From an uncultured Gemmiger sp. (GTDB lineage: Bacteria > Bacillota > Clostridia > Oscillospirales > Ruminococcaceae): a stretch of DNA of 22,186 bases. Numbering within the stretch: the stretch's first letter is position 1; each line of letters begins with the position of its first letter. Location of the stretch: the NCBI RefSeq assembly GCF_934561205.1, contig NZ_CAKTFU010000022.1, forward strand, positions 1 through 22,186, in the 5' to 3' direction. Below the pieces are notes generated by a model. The model was not told the origin of the DNA. It worked only from the letters and a program-made list of their open reading frames with translations, and ran no database searches. The translations under genes were made by a program, and so were the position numbers. Positions 13,522 through 20,908 of this stretch are shown here, in pieces.

Positions 13522-14868
13522 TTACACCTCAGCAGTCTGCGCGGCTTTCCACGGACCGTTGCGGTAGAAGTTGTAGGACATAACGGCGGCCACCGTCCAA
13601 CCCACGGGCCAGGCGCACCAGATGCCGGTGGAACCCAGCGCCGTCTTGGACAGCACCAGCGCCAGCACAACGCGCAGGATCAGGTCGGTGAAGGTCGCGA
13701 TCATAAAGCGGTCCATCAGGCCCGCACCGCGCAAGATGCCGTCCGCCACCAACTTGGCGGAAACAATGAAGTAGAAGGGCGACAGAATGCGCAGGAAGAT
13801 GATGCCGGTGTCCATGGCGGCAGCCGAGGGATCATTGAGGAACAGCTGCAAAAGCACCCGCCCGGCAAAGAAGTACAGCACCAGCGGCGGGGCGCTGAGC
13901 ATCCATACCATCTTGACGCCGGCGCGGAACCCCTGTTTGATGCGGTCCAGCTTGCGGGCACCCATGTTCTGGGCTGTGTAGTTGGAGATGCCGTTGCCCA
14001 GGGTGGTAAACGAGGTGATGACCAGGTTGTTCAGCTTGACAGCGGCCGAGTAGCCCGCCATAACGCCGGGGCCGAAGCTGTTGATGACCGATTGAATGAT
14101 GATGTTGCCCACCGAGATGGAACCCTGCTGCAGGATGCTGGGCACGGCGATGACAACGATTTTTTTGAAGATAGGCCAGGAGAAAAGCGGGGACTTGCCT
14201 GTGCCGGACTCCACCTTTTTCAGCCGCAGAAAAACCACCAGCACCGCCAGCACACAGCTGACACCCTGGCACAGGAAGGTGGCCCAGGCCACGCCCGCCA
14301 CGCCCATCTTAAACGCGGTCACGAACAAAATGTCCATGCCGATGTTCGCGGTGGAGGAGATGGCCAGGAAGATGAACGGCGTCTTGGAATCGCCCAGCGC
14401 CGAGAAAATACCCGTAGCAATGTTATAAAAGAAAACGAACGGCAGGCTCCAGATGTAAATGTCGAGGTACAGCTGCGAGTCGGCAAAGACCTCGGCGGGG
14501 GTGTTGATGAGGTGCAGCAGCGCGCCGCAGCCCAGGATGCCGCCCGCCATCAGCGCCACGCACAGCACGGCGCTGGCAATGCAGGCGGTGGAGACGGCCG
14601 TTTTCATCTTGCCGTATTTTTTGGCACCGAAGTACTGCGACACAATGACGCTGCAGCCCATGTTGCAGCCAAAGGCAAAGGCGATAAAAATCAGCGTGAT
14701 CTCATAGCTGTTGCCCACGGCGGCCAGGGCGTTTTCCCCGATAAATTTGCCCGCTACCAGGCTGTCGGCAATGTTGTACAGCTGCTGGAACACGATGCTG
14801 CCGAACAGCGGCAGGCAGAATTTCCACAAAACCGATTCGGGATTGCCCACGGTGAGGTCTTTATTCAT
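13522..14868 (-). CDS. MATE-family multidrug/metabolite exporter
   Basis: A 448-residue integral membrane antiporter of the MATE (NorM/DinF-like) family, which exports cationic drugs or metabolites in exchange for Na+ or H+. I chose ATG 14868, which overlaps the last 8 bases of the kinase-like gene and has AAGG eight bases upstream; an in-frame GTG three codons earlier is also possible. Family features include the N-terminal LPLFGSIVFQQLYNIADSLVAGKFIGENALAAVG, GCSVIVSQYFGAKKYGKMK, NIATGIFSALGDSKTPF and the second-half repeat PSILQQGSISVGNIIIQSVINSFG, giving about 12 spans. The overlap implies translational coupling with the upstream gene. The substrate cannot be read from sequence. Confidence 0.93.
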   Translation of the reverse strand: MNKDLTVGNPESVLWKFCLPLFGSIVFQQLYNIADSLVAGKFIGENALAAVGNSYEITLIFIAFAFGCNMGCSVIVSQYFGAKKYGKMKTAVSTACIASAVLCVALMAGGILGCGALLHLINTPAEVFADSQLYLDIYIWSLPFVFFYNIATGIFSALGDSKTPFIFLAISSTANIGMDILFVTAFKMGVAGVAWATFLCQGVSCVLAVLVVFLRLKKVESGTGKSPLFSWPIFKKIVVIAVPSILQQGSISVGNIIIQSVINSFGPGVMAGYSAAVKLNNLVITSFTTLGNGISNYTAQNMGARKLDRIKQGFRAGVKMVWMLSAPPLVLYFFAGRVLLQLFLNDPSAAAMDTGIIFLRILSPFYFIVSAKLVADGILRGAGLMDRFMIATFTDLILRVVLALVLSKTALGSTGIWCAWPVGWTVAAVMSYNFYRNGPWKAAQTAEV

Positions 14869-15496
14869 GGGAGGCACCTTCTTTCGGCAGGTTCAGGGCA
14901 TCGCGAATGAGTTCGACGCAGCCGTCAATGCCCAGCTTGCTGGTGGAAAGCATCAGGTCATAGCTGTCGGGCTGGCCCCAATCGGAATCCGCGTAAAAGG
15001 CGTGGTACTTTTTGCGCATACGGTTGACATGCTTGATGCGCTTGGCGGCCTCCTGTGCGGTCAGGTTGTTGCGCTGCATCACGCGGGCAATGCAGTCCTC
15101 CTCGTCTGCGTAGATAAAGACCGATACAACGTCGCTGCGGTCCAGAATGGCGGCGGCGCAGCGCCCCACAAAGACGCAGGGCCCGCGCTGTGCCAGCTGA
15201 CGGATGATGTCCCGCTGGGTGTCGTAGGTGACCTGGCTGCCGGAGTAAAAGGCATCGGTCAGCGCGGCGTTGTCCGCGAAGGGGTTGCCGCTGATGAACC
15301 AGCGGCTCTGGCCGGGGGTCTCGTCCTCGTTTTTGACATACGCCTCGCTCAAACCGGACTGGATGGCGGTCTCGGTAACAAGGACCTTATCGTAACAGGG
15401 GATATTCAAGAGCTTGGCCAGGCGCTCGCCGACCTCGCGCCCGCCGCTGCCGTATTGACGGCCGATACAAACGATCTGGGGCATTTTTTCTGCCAT
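14861..15496 (-). CDS. Cytidylate kinase-like family protein
   Basis: A 211-residue P-loop protein of the cytidylate-kinase-like (AAA_26-type) family. The N-terminus reads IVCIGRQYGSGGREVGERLAKLL, a modified nucleotide-binding loop in which Gly-Ser-Gly-Gly-Arg replaces the GKST of true kinases. Further on are VFVGRCAAAIL, an arginine-rich lid (RVMQRNNLTAQEAAKRIKHVNRMRKKYH) and the DSYDLMLSTSKLGIDGC segment typical of the family. ATG 15496 has GGGAGGG upstream. Genuine CMP kinases usually lie elsewhere, and this subfamily is common as extra copies in gut Firmicutes; its substrate is not established. It is the first gene of a two-gene unit with the MATE exporter and diverges from a LysR regulator. 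Confidence 0.85.
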   Translation of the reverse strand: MAEKMPQIVCIGRQYGSGGREVGERLAKLLNIPCYDKVLVTETAIQSGLSEAYVKNEDETPGQSRWFISGNPFADNAALTDAFYSGSQVTYDTQRDIIRQLAQRGPCVFVGRCAAAILDRSDVVSVFIYADEEDCIARVMQRNNLTAQEAAKRIKHVNRMRKKYHAFYADSDWGQPDSYDLMLSTSKLGIDGCVELIRDALNLPKEGASHE

Positions 15497-15517
15497 AGTA
15501 CATTCCCTCCCAAAGTC

Positions 15518-15546
15518 TTGACTTTCGTCAACATACCTATTATAAT
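15518..15546 (+). promoter_or_regulatory. LysR gene promoter and shared divergent operator region
   Basis: TTGACT (15518-15523), a 17-base spacer and a consensus TATAAT (15541-15546) face the LysR gene. The region holds several dyads: TTGAC-TTTC-GTCAA starting at the -35, ATACCTAT (15533-15540) with ATAGGTAT (15553-15560), and ATATCAA-T-TTGATAT (15590-15604). ATTATAAT is self-complementary, so a minus-strand -10 for the kinase-like gene overlaps the same spot. Opposing overlapping promoters fit LysR-type control of a divergent operon. Confidence 0.7.
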
Positions 15547-15614
15547 CACAATATAGGTATATTAAAAATGTTAATTTTACTGTGTAAGTATATCAATTTG
15601 ATATGGTGATTCGT

Positions 15615-16535
15615 ATGAATATCAGCTATGACAGTTACCGTGTTTTTTACTATGTTGCCAAATATCGCAGTTTTACGCAGGCTGCGGCGGTACTTATGAA
15701 CAACCAGCCCAACGTGACCCGCACCATCAAGAACCTGGAACAGGCACTGGGCTGCAAGCTGTTTGCGCGCTCCCACCGCGGGGCCGAGCTTACGCCGGAG
15801 GGCGAGCGATTGTACGCGCATATCTCCCGCGCGTTTGCGCACATTCAAACGGGGGAGGAGGAGCTGACCGCCGAGCGCGGTCTGCAGGGTGGTGTGGTGA
15901 CGATCTCCGCCAGCGAGATCTCGCTGCGCTGCTGCCTTTTGCCGCTGCTGCGCGACTACCGCAAGCGCTACCCCGGTGTGCGTATCCGCATGTTCAACCA
16001 CCCGACCCCGCAGGCCATCGACGTGCTGAAAAACGGCCTGGCGGATTTTGCCATGGTCACCACCCCTGCCGAGGTACCCGACTCGCTGCAGGAGCGCACG
16101 GTCATGGAAATACAGGAGGTGCCCATCTGTGGCGCGGCGTTCTCGGAGCTGTGGGGGCGCAAGCTGTCCCTGCCCGAACTGGCAGAGTACCCGATCATCT
16201 GCCTGGGGCCGAATACCTCGACCTTTGATTTTTACTCGGATTTTTTTGCGCGGCAGACGCTGGCGCTGCGCCCCGACATCGAGGCCGCCACCGCCGACCA
16301 GATCCTGCCGATGGTGCGCGGGCAGCTGGGCGTGGGCTTTGTGCCGGAATCCTTTTTGCGGGATGAGGGCGGCTACAGTGATATCCGCCGCTTGGACTTA
16401 AAAACGCCCATCCCCAAGCGAAAAATCTGCTTTTTGAAACAGCGCCGCCAGTATCTGAGCCGCGCCGCCAAGGAGTTGGAAGCGATGATTTTGTCCGCCT
16501 GCGCCGTTTACGAGCTGGCGGGGCAGGAAAAATAA
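15615..16535 (+). CDS. LysR-family transcriptional regulator
   Basis: A 306-residue regulator. ATG 15615 has GGTGA at five bases; an earlier in-frame ATG (15603) lies inside a palindrome and has no ribosome site. The N-terminal helix-turn-helix (YDSYRVFYYVAKYRSFTQAAAVLMNNQPNVTRTIKNLEQALGCKLFARSHRGAELTPEG, split here by description only as residues 4-62) is typical of the family, and the effector-binding alpha/beta domain covers about 90-300. Divergence from the kinase-like/MATE pair, with a dyad-rich 118-base gap, makes that pair its probable target, with a small molecule exported by or processed in the pathway as the inducer. No terminator is evident directly after it; repeat copy 2 follows 70 bases downstream. 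Confidence 0.93.
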   Translation: MNISYDSYRVFYYVAKYRSFTQAAAVLMNNQPNVTRTIKNLEQALGCKLFARSHRGAELTPEGERLYAHISRAFAHIQTGEEELTAERGLQGGVVTISASEISLRCCLLPLLRDYRKRYPGVRIRMFNHPTPQAIDVLKNGLADFAMVTTPAEVPDSLQERTVMEIQEVPICGAAFSELWGRKLSLPELAEYPIICLGPNTSTFDFYSDFFARQTLALRPDIEAATADQILPMVRGQLGVGFVPESFLRDEGGYSDIRRLDLKTPIPKRKICFLKQRRQYLSRAAKELEAMILSACAVYELAGQEK

Positions 16536-16604
16536 CGGCATTGCGTACAGGCTGTCGATAAACTTTATTTGACCTTATGCAGCATTTGCAGCCTATTGGT
16601 TGGT

Positions 16605-16741
16605 TTGTAGGGAACGGTCTCGACCGTTCCGTGCCGCCTTGCCAAAAGCACGACATGGCGAGAAAACCGCGCGCCATTCGGCGCGATTTTATGCGCTGCG
16701 CGCGGCCAGATGTGCGGATGGGTCAAGACCCATCCCTACAA
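16605..16741. repeat. 137-bp structured interspersed repeat, copy 2
   Basis: Same length, orientation and bounding inverted repeat (TTGTAGGGA/TCCCTACAA) as the copy at 5624-5760. Where copy 1 has TCTTGACC this copy has TCTCGACC, and GTCGAGAC becomes GTCAAGAC. Both hairpin ends are kept, and most of the 7 differences lie in loops or the middle part. Similarity continues to about 16763. The region 16536-16604 before it holds only a short sequence shared with copy 1's left flank (CTGTC-R-ATAAACT at 16552-16564). Confidence 0.85.
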
Positions 16742-16774
16742 ATCTTCCGGTAACAGGCTTTTTCTACAAGCTAA

Positions 16775-16801
16775 GCGCCCCCGACCATCGGTCGGGGGCG
16801 C
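16775..16801. terminator. Hairpin at the 3' end of the glycosidase operon
   Basis: GCGCCCCCGACC (16775-16786), loop ATC and GGTCGGGGGCGC (16790-16801). It lies seven bases beyond the minus-strand stop codon of the GH2 gene. The T tract is weak on the minus strand (CTTAGCTTG). Confidence 0.7.
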
Positions 16802-16808
16802 TGGTGTT

Positions 16809-19259
16809 TTATTCGGCGGTCAGGTCCACCTGCACGGTCTCGCCGTTGTCGGCGGTCACGGTCAGGGTGATAGGCCCGGCGGTTTCGCCGGTGCGCACAA
16901 CGGCCATGGCGTAGCCGTCAAAGGTCACGGTGTCGGCGGTGTCGTAGCGCTCCTCGCTGCTGGGGTTGGCGCTGGCAAAGGCGGCCAGCGCGGCAGCGCC
17001 GCTGACCTCGGCCTTCAGGGTGTGGCCGGCAAACAGGTCATCGTTGCCGTTGGCATCGGCAAAGTGCACCAGGCAGAACGCGGCGTCCTCACCGTCGGCG
17101 TGCAGGGTCTTGTGGTCAACGGTCACGGTCAGGCGGGCGTTTTCGGCGGTGAAAAGGCTGAACTCCCCAACCGTCCGGCCGCCCTTGTAGCCTACGGCGC
17201 GCAGTGTGCCGGGGGCATAGGGGACGTCAAAGGTGGCGGTGAAGTCCTGCAAGGGCTTGCGGCCCAGGCTTTCGCCGTTCAGGAACAGCTCCGCTTCGTC
17301 GGCATCGCAGTAGACGTCCACCGAGGCAGTCTGTCCCTCAAAGCCCGGCCATGTCCAGGAGGCAATGTTATCCTTGAACATCCACGGCGTGTGGGAGGGG
17401 GTCTGCCCGTTTTTGTCCATGCGCATGACGGCAATGTAGGGCGCCTTACGCAGCCCGTAGACGACCTCGCGCAGGTAGCTGATGGGGCGGCGGTTGCCCA
17501 GCAGGTCCAGATCACCGATGTAGGCGGTGCGTTCGGGGTAGATGGTGCTGAAGTTCTGCCCGCCGTCGTAGTGGAAGATGCCGCAGCCGGCCTCGCCCAG
17601 GTAGTCATAACCGGCCCAGGTGAAATCACCGATGACATGCGGGTTTTCCTCCACAATGCGCCACAGGCGCACAATGTCGGCGGGGTAGGTCTCGGTGCCC
17701 AGCACGGCCTTGTGGGGGTGCATTTCGTGCTCGGCCACATGGCGGCCGGTCAGGTAGTTCAGGCCGACGATGTCGCAGCCTTCCTCGCAGCCGGACAGTG
17801 CCTCGTTCACTTCGGGATGCGTCGAGAAGAAATCGCCTCTCTCGCCGGACATCAGGCTCATAAAGCTGTTCAGCGCGTTGCTGCCTGCGCCGTCGCCGCC
17901 GACCTTGCCCATCGGGAAACGGGCGGCCACGTCGGCCATAATGGTGCGCAGACGGCTGCCGGCGGCCATCAGGCCGTTCAGGGCGTTGGTGGTGTAGCGG
18001 GTGGGATCCAACTCACGGAACGCGTCGCACAGCATACGGTTGATGGCTGCGCCGCTGTCGGTGCCGGCCTCGGGAATCTCATTGCCGATGCAGTACAGGA
18101 TGACACTGGGGTGGTTGTAGTCCTTGGCAACCATCTTTTCGACGGTGGCACGCCAATCCCCGGCAAAATACCGCGTGTAGTCGTGGGGGTTCTTGCTCAC
18201 GGTCCACACGTCGCTCAGCTCGTCCATGACCAGCACACCGTGGCGGTCGCAGGCGTCCAGCATGGCGCGCCCGGCGGGGTGGTGGCTGCTGCGGATGGCG
18301 TTAAAGCCCGCCTCCTTCAGCTGGCGGATGCGGCGATCCTCGGCGGCGGCCAGGGTGGCAGCGCCCAGAATACCGTTGTCGTGGTGGATGCAGGCACCGC
18401 GCAGGTTGACGATTTTGCCGTTGATGCGCACACCGTGCAGGGCGTCCACGCTCAGGGTGCGGATGCCAAAGGGGGTCTCGTCGGTGTCCAGCAGGGTGTC
18501 ACCGTCAAAGATCTCGGTCACGCCGCGGTACATGTGCGGGGCTTCGGGGCTCCACAGGGCGGGGCAGGGTACACAGTAGCGGAAGTGCACCTTCTTTTCC
18601 TCGCCGGGGAACAGCTGCAGGGTCTGTGCGTCATGGCAGACGACACCCTCGCGCTGCAGCGCGTTTTTAACGGTGATGCGGGCGGTTTCTGCACCGTGGT
18701 TTTTCACGCGGGCCACGACTTCGACATCGGCAAAATCCTCACCGATCTCGCGGGTGGTGATGCGCACGCCGTCGCGCGGCAGATATACGCGGCTGCCGAC
18801 CTGCAGCTGTACGCCGCGGTACAGGCCGCTGCCGGTGTACCAGCGGCTGTTGGGGCACTGGCTGTTGTCGGCATGCACCTTGACGGTGTTCTCGCCGCCA
18901 AAGTTCAGGTAGGGGGCCAGATCCACCGTGAATTCGGCGTAGCCGTTCACGTTTTTGCAGACCTGCCAGCCGTTCACATAGACCAGTGCGGTCTGGTATA
19001 CGCCCTCAAAGGTCAGGAAAACCGGCAGCCCGCGCCAGCCTTCGGGGGCGGTAAAGGTCTTGCGGAAGATATACTCCCCGCCGGGGTAGAAACCGCTCTG
19101 CGACCCGTTGGGGGTGTTGGGGTCGCGCTCCTCGTGGATCATGGCGTCGTAGGGCAGGTGGACGACCTGCTCCTCGGTGGCGTTCATGAAGGACTTCATG
19201 CGGGAGTCGGCGCTGGCGGTTTCTACCCGCCAATCGGCGTTGAAATTCCGGCAAATCAT
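16809..19259 (-). CDS. GH2-family beta-glycosidase (beta-galactosidase-like), cytoplasmic
   Basis: An 816-residue glycoside hydrolase of family 2 that would remove a non-reducing beta-linked sugar. There is no signal peptide, so it acts inside the cell on imported substrate. An N-terminal jelly-roll (about 1-150: PYDAMIHEERD, GGEYIFRKTF, VYVNGW), an Ig-like domain (155-270) and a TIM barrel follow in order. The acid/base glutamate is E394 in CIGNEIPEAG and the nucleophile is E523 in LGTETYPAD. The C-terminal parts resemble DUF4982 (SWTWPGFEGQ, VYCDADEAELFLNGESLG) plus a further beta domain. The sequence after the nucleophile reads GDLDLLGNRRPISY as in DUF4982-type beta-galactosidases; the Asn-x-Lys motif of beta-glucuronidases is not seen. 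The ATG overlaps the stop of the symporter gene (ATGA), with AAAGGAG upstream. Exact substrate is unsettled. Confidence 0.92.
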   Translation of the reverse strand: MICRNFNADWRVETASADSRMKSFMNATEEQVVHLPYDAMIHEERDPNTPNGSQSGFYPGGEYIFRKTFTAPEGWRGLPVFLTFEGVYQTALVYVNGWQVCKNVNGYAEFTVDLAPYLNFGGENTVKVHADNSQCPNSRWYTGSGLYRGVQLQVGSRVYLPRDGVRITTREIGEDFADVEVVARVKNHGAETARITVKNALQREGVVCHDAQTLQLFPGEEKKVHFRYCVPCPALWSPEAPHMYRGVTEIFDGDTLLDTDETPFGIRTLSVDALHGVRINGKIVNLRGACIHHDNGILGAATLAAAEDRRIRQLKEAGFNAIRSSHHPAGRAMLDACDRHGVLVMDELSDVWTVSKNPHDYTRYFAGDWRATVEKMVAKDYNHPSVILYCIGNEIPEAGTDSGAAINRMLCDAFRELDPTRYTTNALNGLMAAGSRLRTIMADVAARFPMGKVGGDGAGSNALNSFMSLMSGERGDFFSTHPEVNEALSGCEEGCDIVGLNYLTGRHVAEHEMHPHKAVLGTETYPADIVRLWRIVEENPHVIGDFTWAGYDYLGEAGCGIFHYDGGQNFSTIYPERTAYIGDLDLLGNRRPISYLREVVYGLRKAPYIAVMRMDKNGQTPSHTPWMFKDNIASWTWPGFEGQTASVDVYCDADEAELFLNGESLGRKPLQDFTATFDVPYAPGTLRAVGYKGGRTVGEFSLFTAENARLTVTVDHKTLHADGEDAAFCLVHFADANGNDDLFAGHTLKAEVSGAAALAAFASANPSSEERYDTADTVTFDGYAMAVVRTGETAGPITLTVTADNGETVQVDLTAE

Positions 19260-20656
19260 GCGTTGGTCTCCTTTTTATGTTCGGCGTCCCACTTCTTGTT
19301 GGCGTTTTCCACATCCAGGAAGGCCAGCAGCACGGTGATGATGACGCCCATGATAACGGGGAAGGTGATGTACAGGTTGAAGATCATCGTGATGGCGCTC
19401 TCGCTCTGCACGGCAGCCGTGCCGACAAAGCCGCCCAGTTCCAGCAGCCAGCCGACAGCCGCGGTGCCGATGCCGCCGCCGACCTTGACGCCCAGGGAGG
19501 AACAGCTGAACATCATGCCGTCCATGCGCTTGCCGGTGGTGCGGGTGGTGTAGCTGCTGATTTCAGCGATCAGCGCGTTCAGAGAGCCGCTGAGCATACC
19601 GGCAAAGATGCCCTTGATGAACATGAGCAGCAGGAACATTTTGACGTTTTTCTGGGCGGCAAAGTAGATCATGGGGATGCCCAGCACACTGCTGACAAGG
19701 TAGCCCCAGAAGTTGACTTTCTGCATACTGCCGAACTTTTTGACAAGGCCGGGGGCAAGGGCCAGCGCGATGATGACGGGGAACATCTTCATCATCGAGA
19801 AGGTACCCAGCAGGCTGCCGTCGCCCCAGTAGTAGGTGGCGCAGAAGGCGCCGGCACCCGTGGTCAGGTTGCTCATGATGTAGTAAACGAGGTAGATGGC
19901 CAGGATCAGCAGGTAGTACTTGTTGTGAAGCAGAATTTTGACAGTCTCGCCGAAGGACAGCTTGTCGTCGTCGGCGTTCTTGGTTTTCTTGGCGGCCAGC
20001 TCATCGGCCAGCTCGTCCTCAGGCAGTTCCTTGACAGCCAGGCAGCTGATGGTGTTGACCACCAGACCGATGATGGCGAAAATCAGGGCCGTGGTGCGCC
20101 AGCCGGCAGCGCCGCCGCCGAATTTTTCGACCATGCCGGTGACGGCAAAGCCCATGACGATGTTGGTCACAACGGCGAACATAAAGCGGATGGAGCCAAG
20201 CTGCACACGCTCGTTGTTGTTCTTGGTGATAAGAGCCACCAGGGAGGCGTAGGCAATGTTGTTGGCGGTGAAGAACACGGCGTTCAGCGCGGTGTACACG
20301 ACAAAGAAGTAGATGTACTGCACGGTGGTGCCTGCAGCGGGCACGGCAAACAACAGGAACAGGCAGACGGACAGGCCGATCTGGCCGTACAGCATCCAGG
20401 GGCGGGCCTTGCCCAGCTTGGAGTGGGTGCGGTCGATCAGCGTGCCGAAGATGACGTCAGAGATGCCGTCAAGGAATTTGGAGGCCAGCATCAGCGTACC
20501 GATGATGCCGCTGTTCAGACCCATGGTGCCGGTCAGATACAGCAGGATAAAGCTGGAAACCAGGCCGTAGGAGCAGTTGGCGGCCAGGTCGCCGGAGCCG
20601 TAGGCAACTTTTTGATACCATTTCAGGTATTTCTTTTCGGCGGTGGCAGTGGACAT
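19256..20656 (-). CDS. GPH-family glycoside/pentoside/hexuronide:cation symporter
   Basis: A 466-residue twelve-span permease that would import a glycoside with Na+ or H+. ATG 20656 has AAAGGA upstream; the frame is open further upstream, but that part is promoter. The family signature is clear: YGSGDLAANCSYGLVSSFILLYLT at the N-terminus, SKFLDGISDVIFGTLIDRTHSKLGKARPW in the first cytoplasmic loop, and a mid-protein loop rich in Lys/Asp/Glu. MelB, UidB (glucuronides), XylP and LacS share this architecture, so substrate is not fixed by family. It is the first gene of the operon and is coupled by a 4-base ATGA overlap to the GH2 gene, so the two very probably handle the same sugar. Confidence 0.93.
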   Translation of the reverse strand: MSTATAEKKYLKWYQKVAYGSGDLAANCSYGLVSSFILLYLTGTMGLNSGIIGTLMLASKFLDGISDVIFGTLIDRTHSKLGKARPWMLYGQIGLSVCLFLLFAVPAAGTTVQYIYFFVVYTALNAVFFTANNIAYASLVALITKNNNERVQLGSIRFMFAVVTNIVMGFAVTGMVEKFGGGAAGWRTTALIFAIIGLVVNTISCLAVKELPEDELADELAAKKTKNADDDKLSFGETVKILLHNKYYLLILAIYLVYYIMSNLTTGAGAFCATYYWGDGSLLGTFSMMKMFPVIIALALAPGLVKKFGSMQKVNFWGYLVSSVLGIPMIYFAAQKNVKMFLLLMFIKGIFAGMLSGSLNALIAEISSYTTRTTGKRMDGMMFSCSSLGVKVGGGIGTAAVGWLLELGGFVGTAAVQSESAITMIFNLYITFPVIMGVIITVLLAFLDVENANKKWDAEHKKETNA

Positions 20657-20681
20657 GATACATTTTCCTTTCTTTTGCGCG

Positions 20682-20701
20682 GATACAGCACAAACTGTAT
20701 C
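20682..20701. promoter_or_regulatory. Perfect operator-like dyad upstream of the symporter gene
   Basis: GATACAG-CACAAA-CTGTATC, 7-bp arms, 26 bases before the symporter start on the minus strand. Further copies of GATACA/TGTATC occur at 20657-20662 and 20869-20874 in the same intergenic region. A repressor or the divergent AraC protein could bind here. Confidence 0.6.
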
Positions 20702-20729
20702 ACAAAAATTACAGGGGTATTTGCGCATC

Positions 20730-20758
20730 TTTACACACAAGGCAAAAGCAGGTATAAT
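20730..20758 (+). promoter_or_regulatory. Promoter of the AraC-type regulator gene
   Basis: TTTACA (20730-20735), a 17-base spacer and consensus TATAAT (20753-20758). A second candidate, TTGTAC (20811-20816), 17 bases, TACAAT (20834-20839), lies closer to the gene and coincides with a dyad. I cannot tell which is used. Confidence 0.6.
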
Positions 20759-20832
20759 AAAACCAACGGCCGCTTGATCCAGCCCTGCGTTTCGCCTTAT
20801 CTTGCCTTTATTGTACACTGTTTCGGCGCTGC

Positions 20833-20859
20833 GTACAATGACAGGTTCAAGCCGTACAA
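20833..20859. promoter_or_regulatory. AraC-type direct-repeat site in the regulator's leader
   Basis: GTACAA occurs at 20833-20838 and again at 20854-20859, exactly 21 bases apart (two helical turns), the usual spacing for AraC half-sites. TTGTAC at 20811-20816 forms an inverted partner to the first copy. Confidence 0.4.
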
Positions 20860-20908
20860 ACGGCATTTTGTATCATATTCGCACTTGAACAGAAAGGACG
20901 TGCCGCTC

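Noticed and set aside
13477..14910. A 477-codon plus-strand frame antisense to the MATE gene
   Set aside because: The highly charged, His/Gln/Asp-rich sequence is typical of the reverse of a membrane protein gene; there is no domain or ribosome site.
16710..19553. A 947-codon open frame antisense to the GH2 gene
   Set aside because: Composition is Val/Gly/Ala/His-rich without any domain, and it mirrors the third-position GC bias of the real minus-strand gene.
19277..20908. Upstream extension of the AraC frame through the whole antisense strand of the symporter gene
   Set aside because: The frame happens to be open, but a good ribosome site, two promoter candidates and the family N-terminus place the start at 20909.
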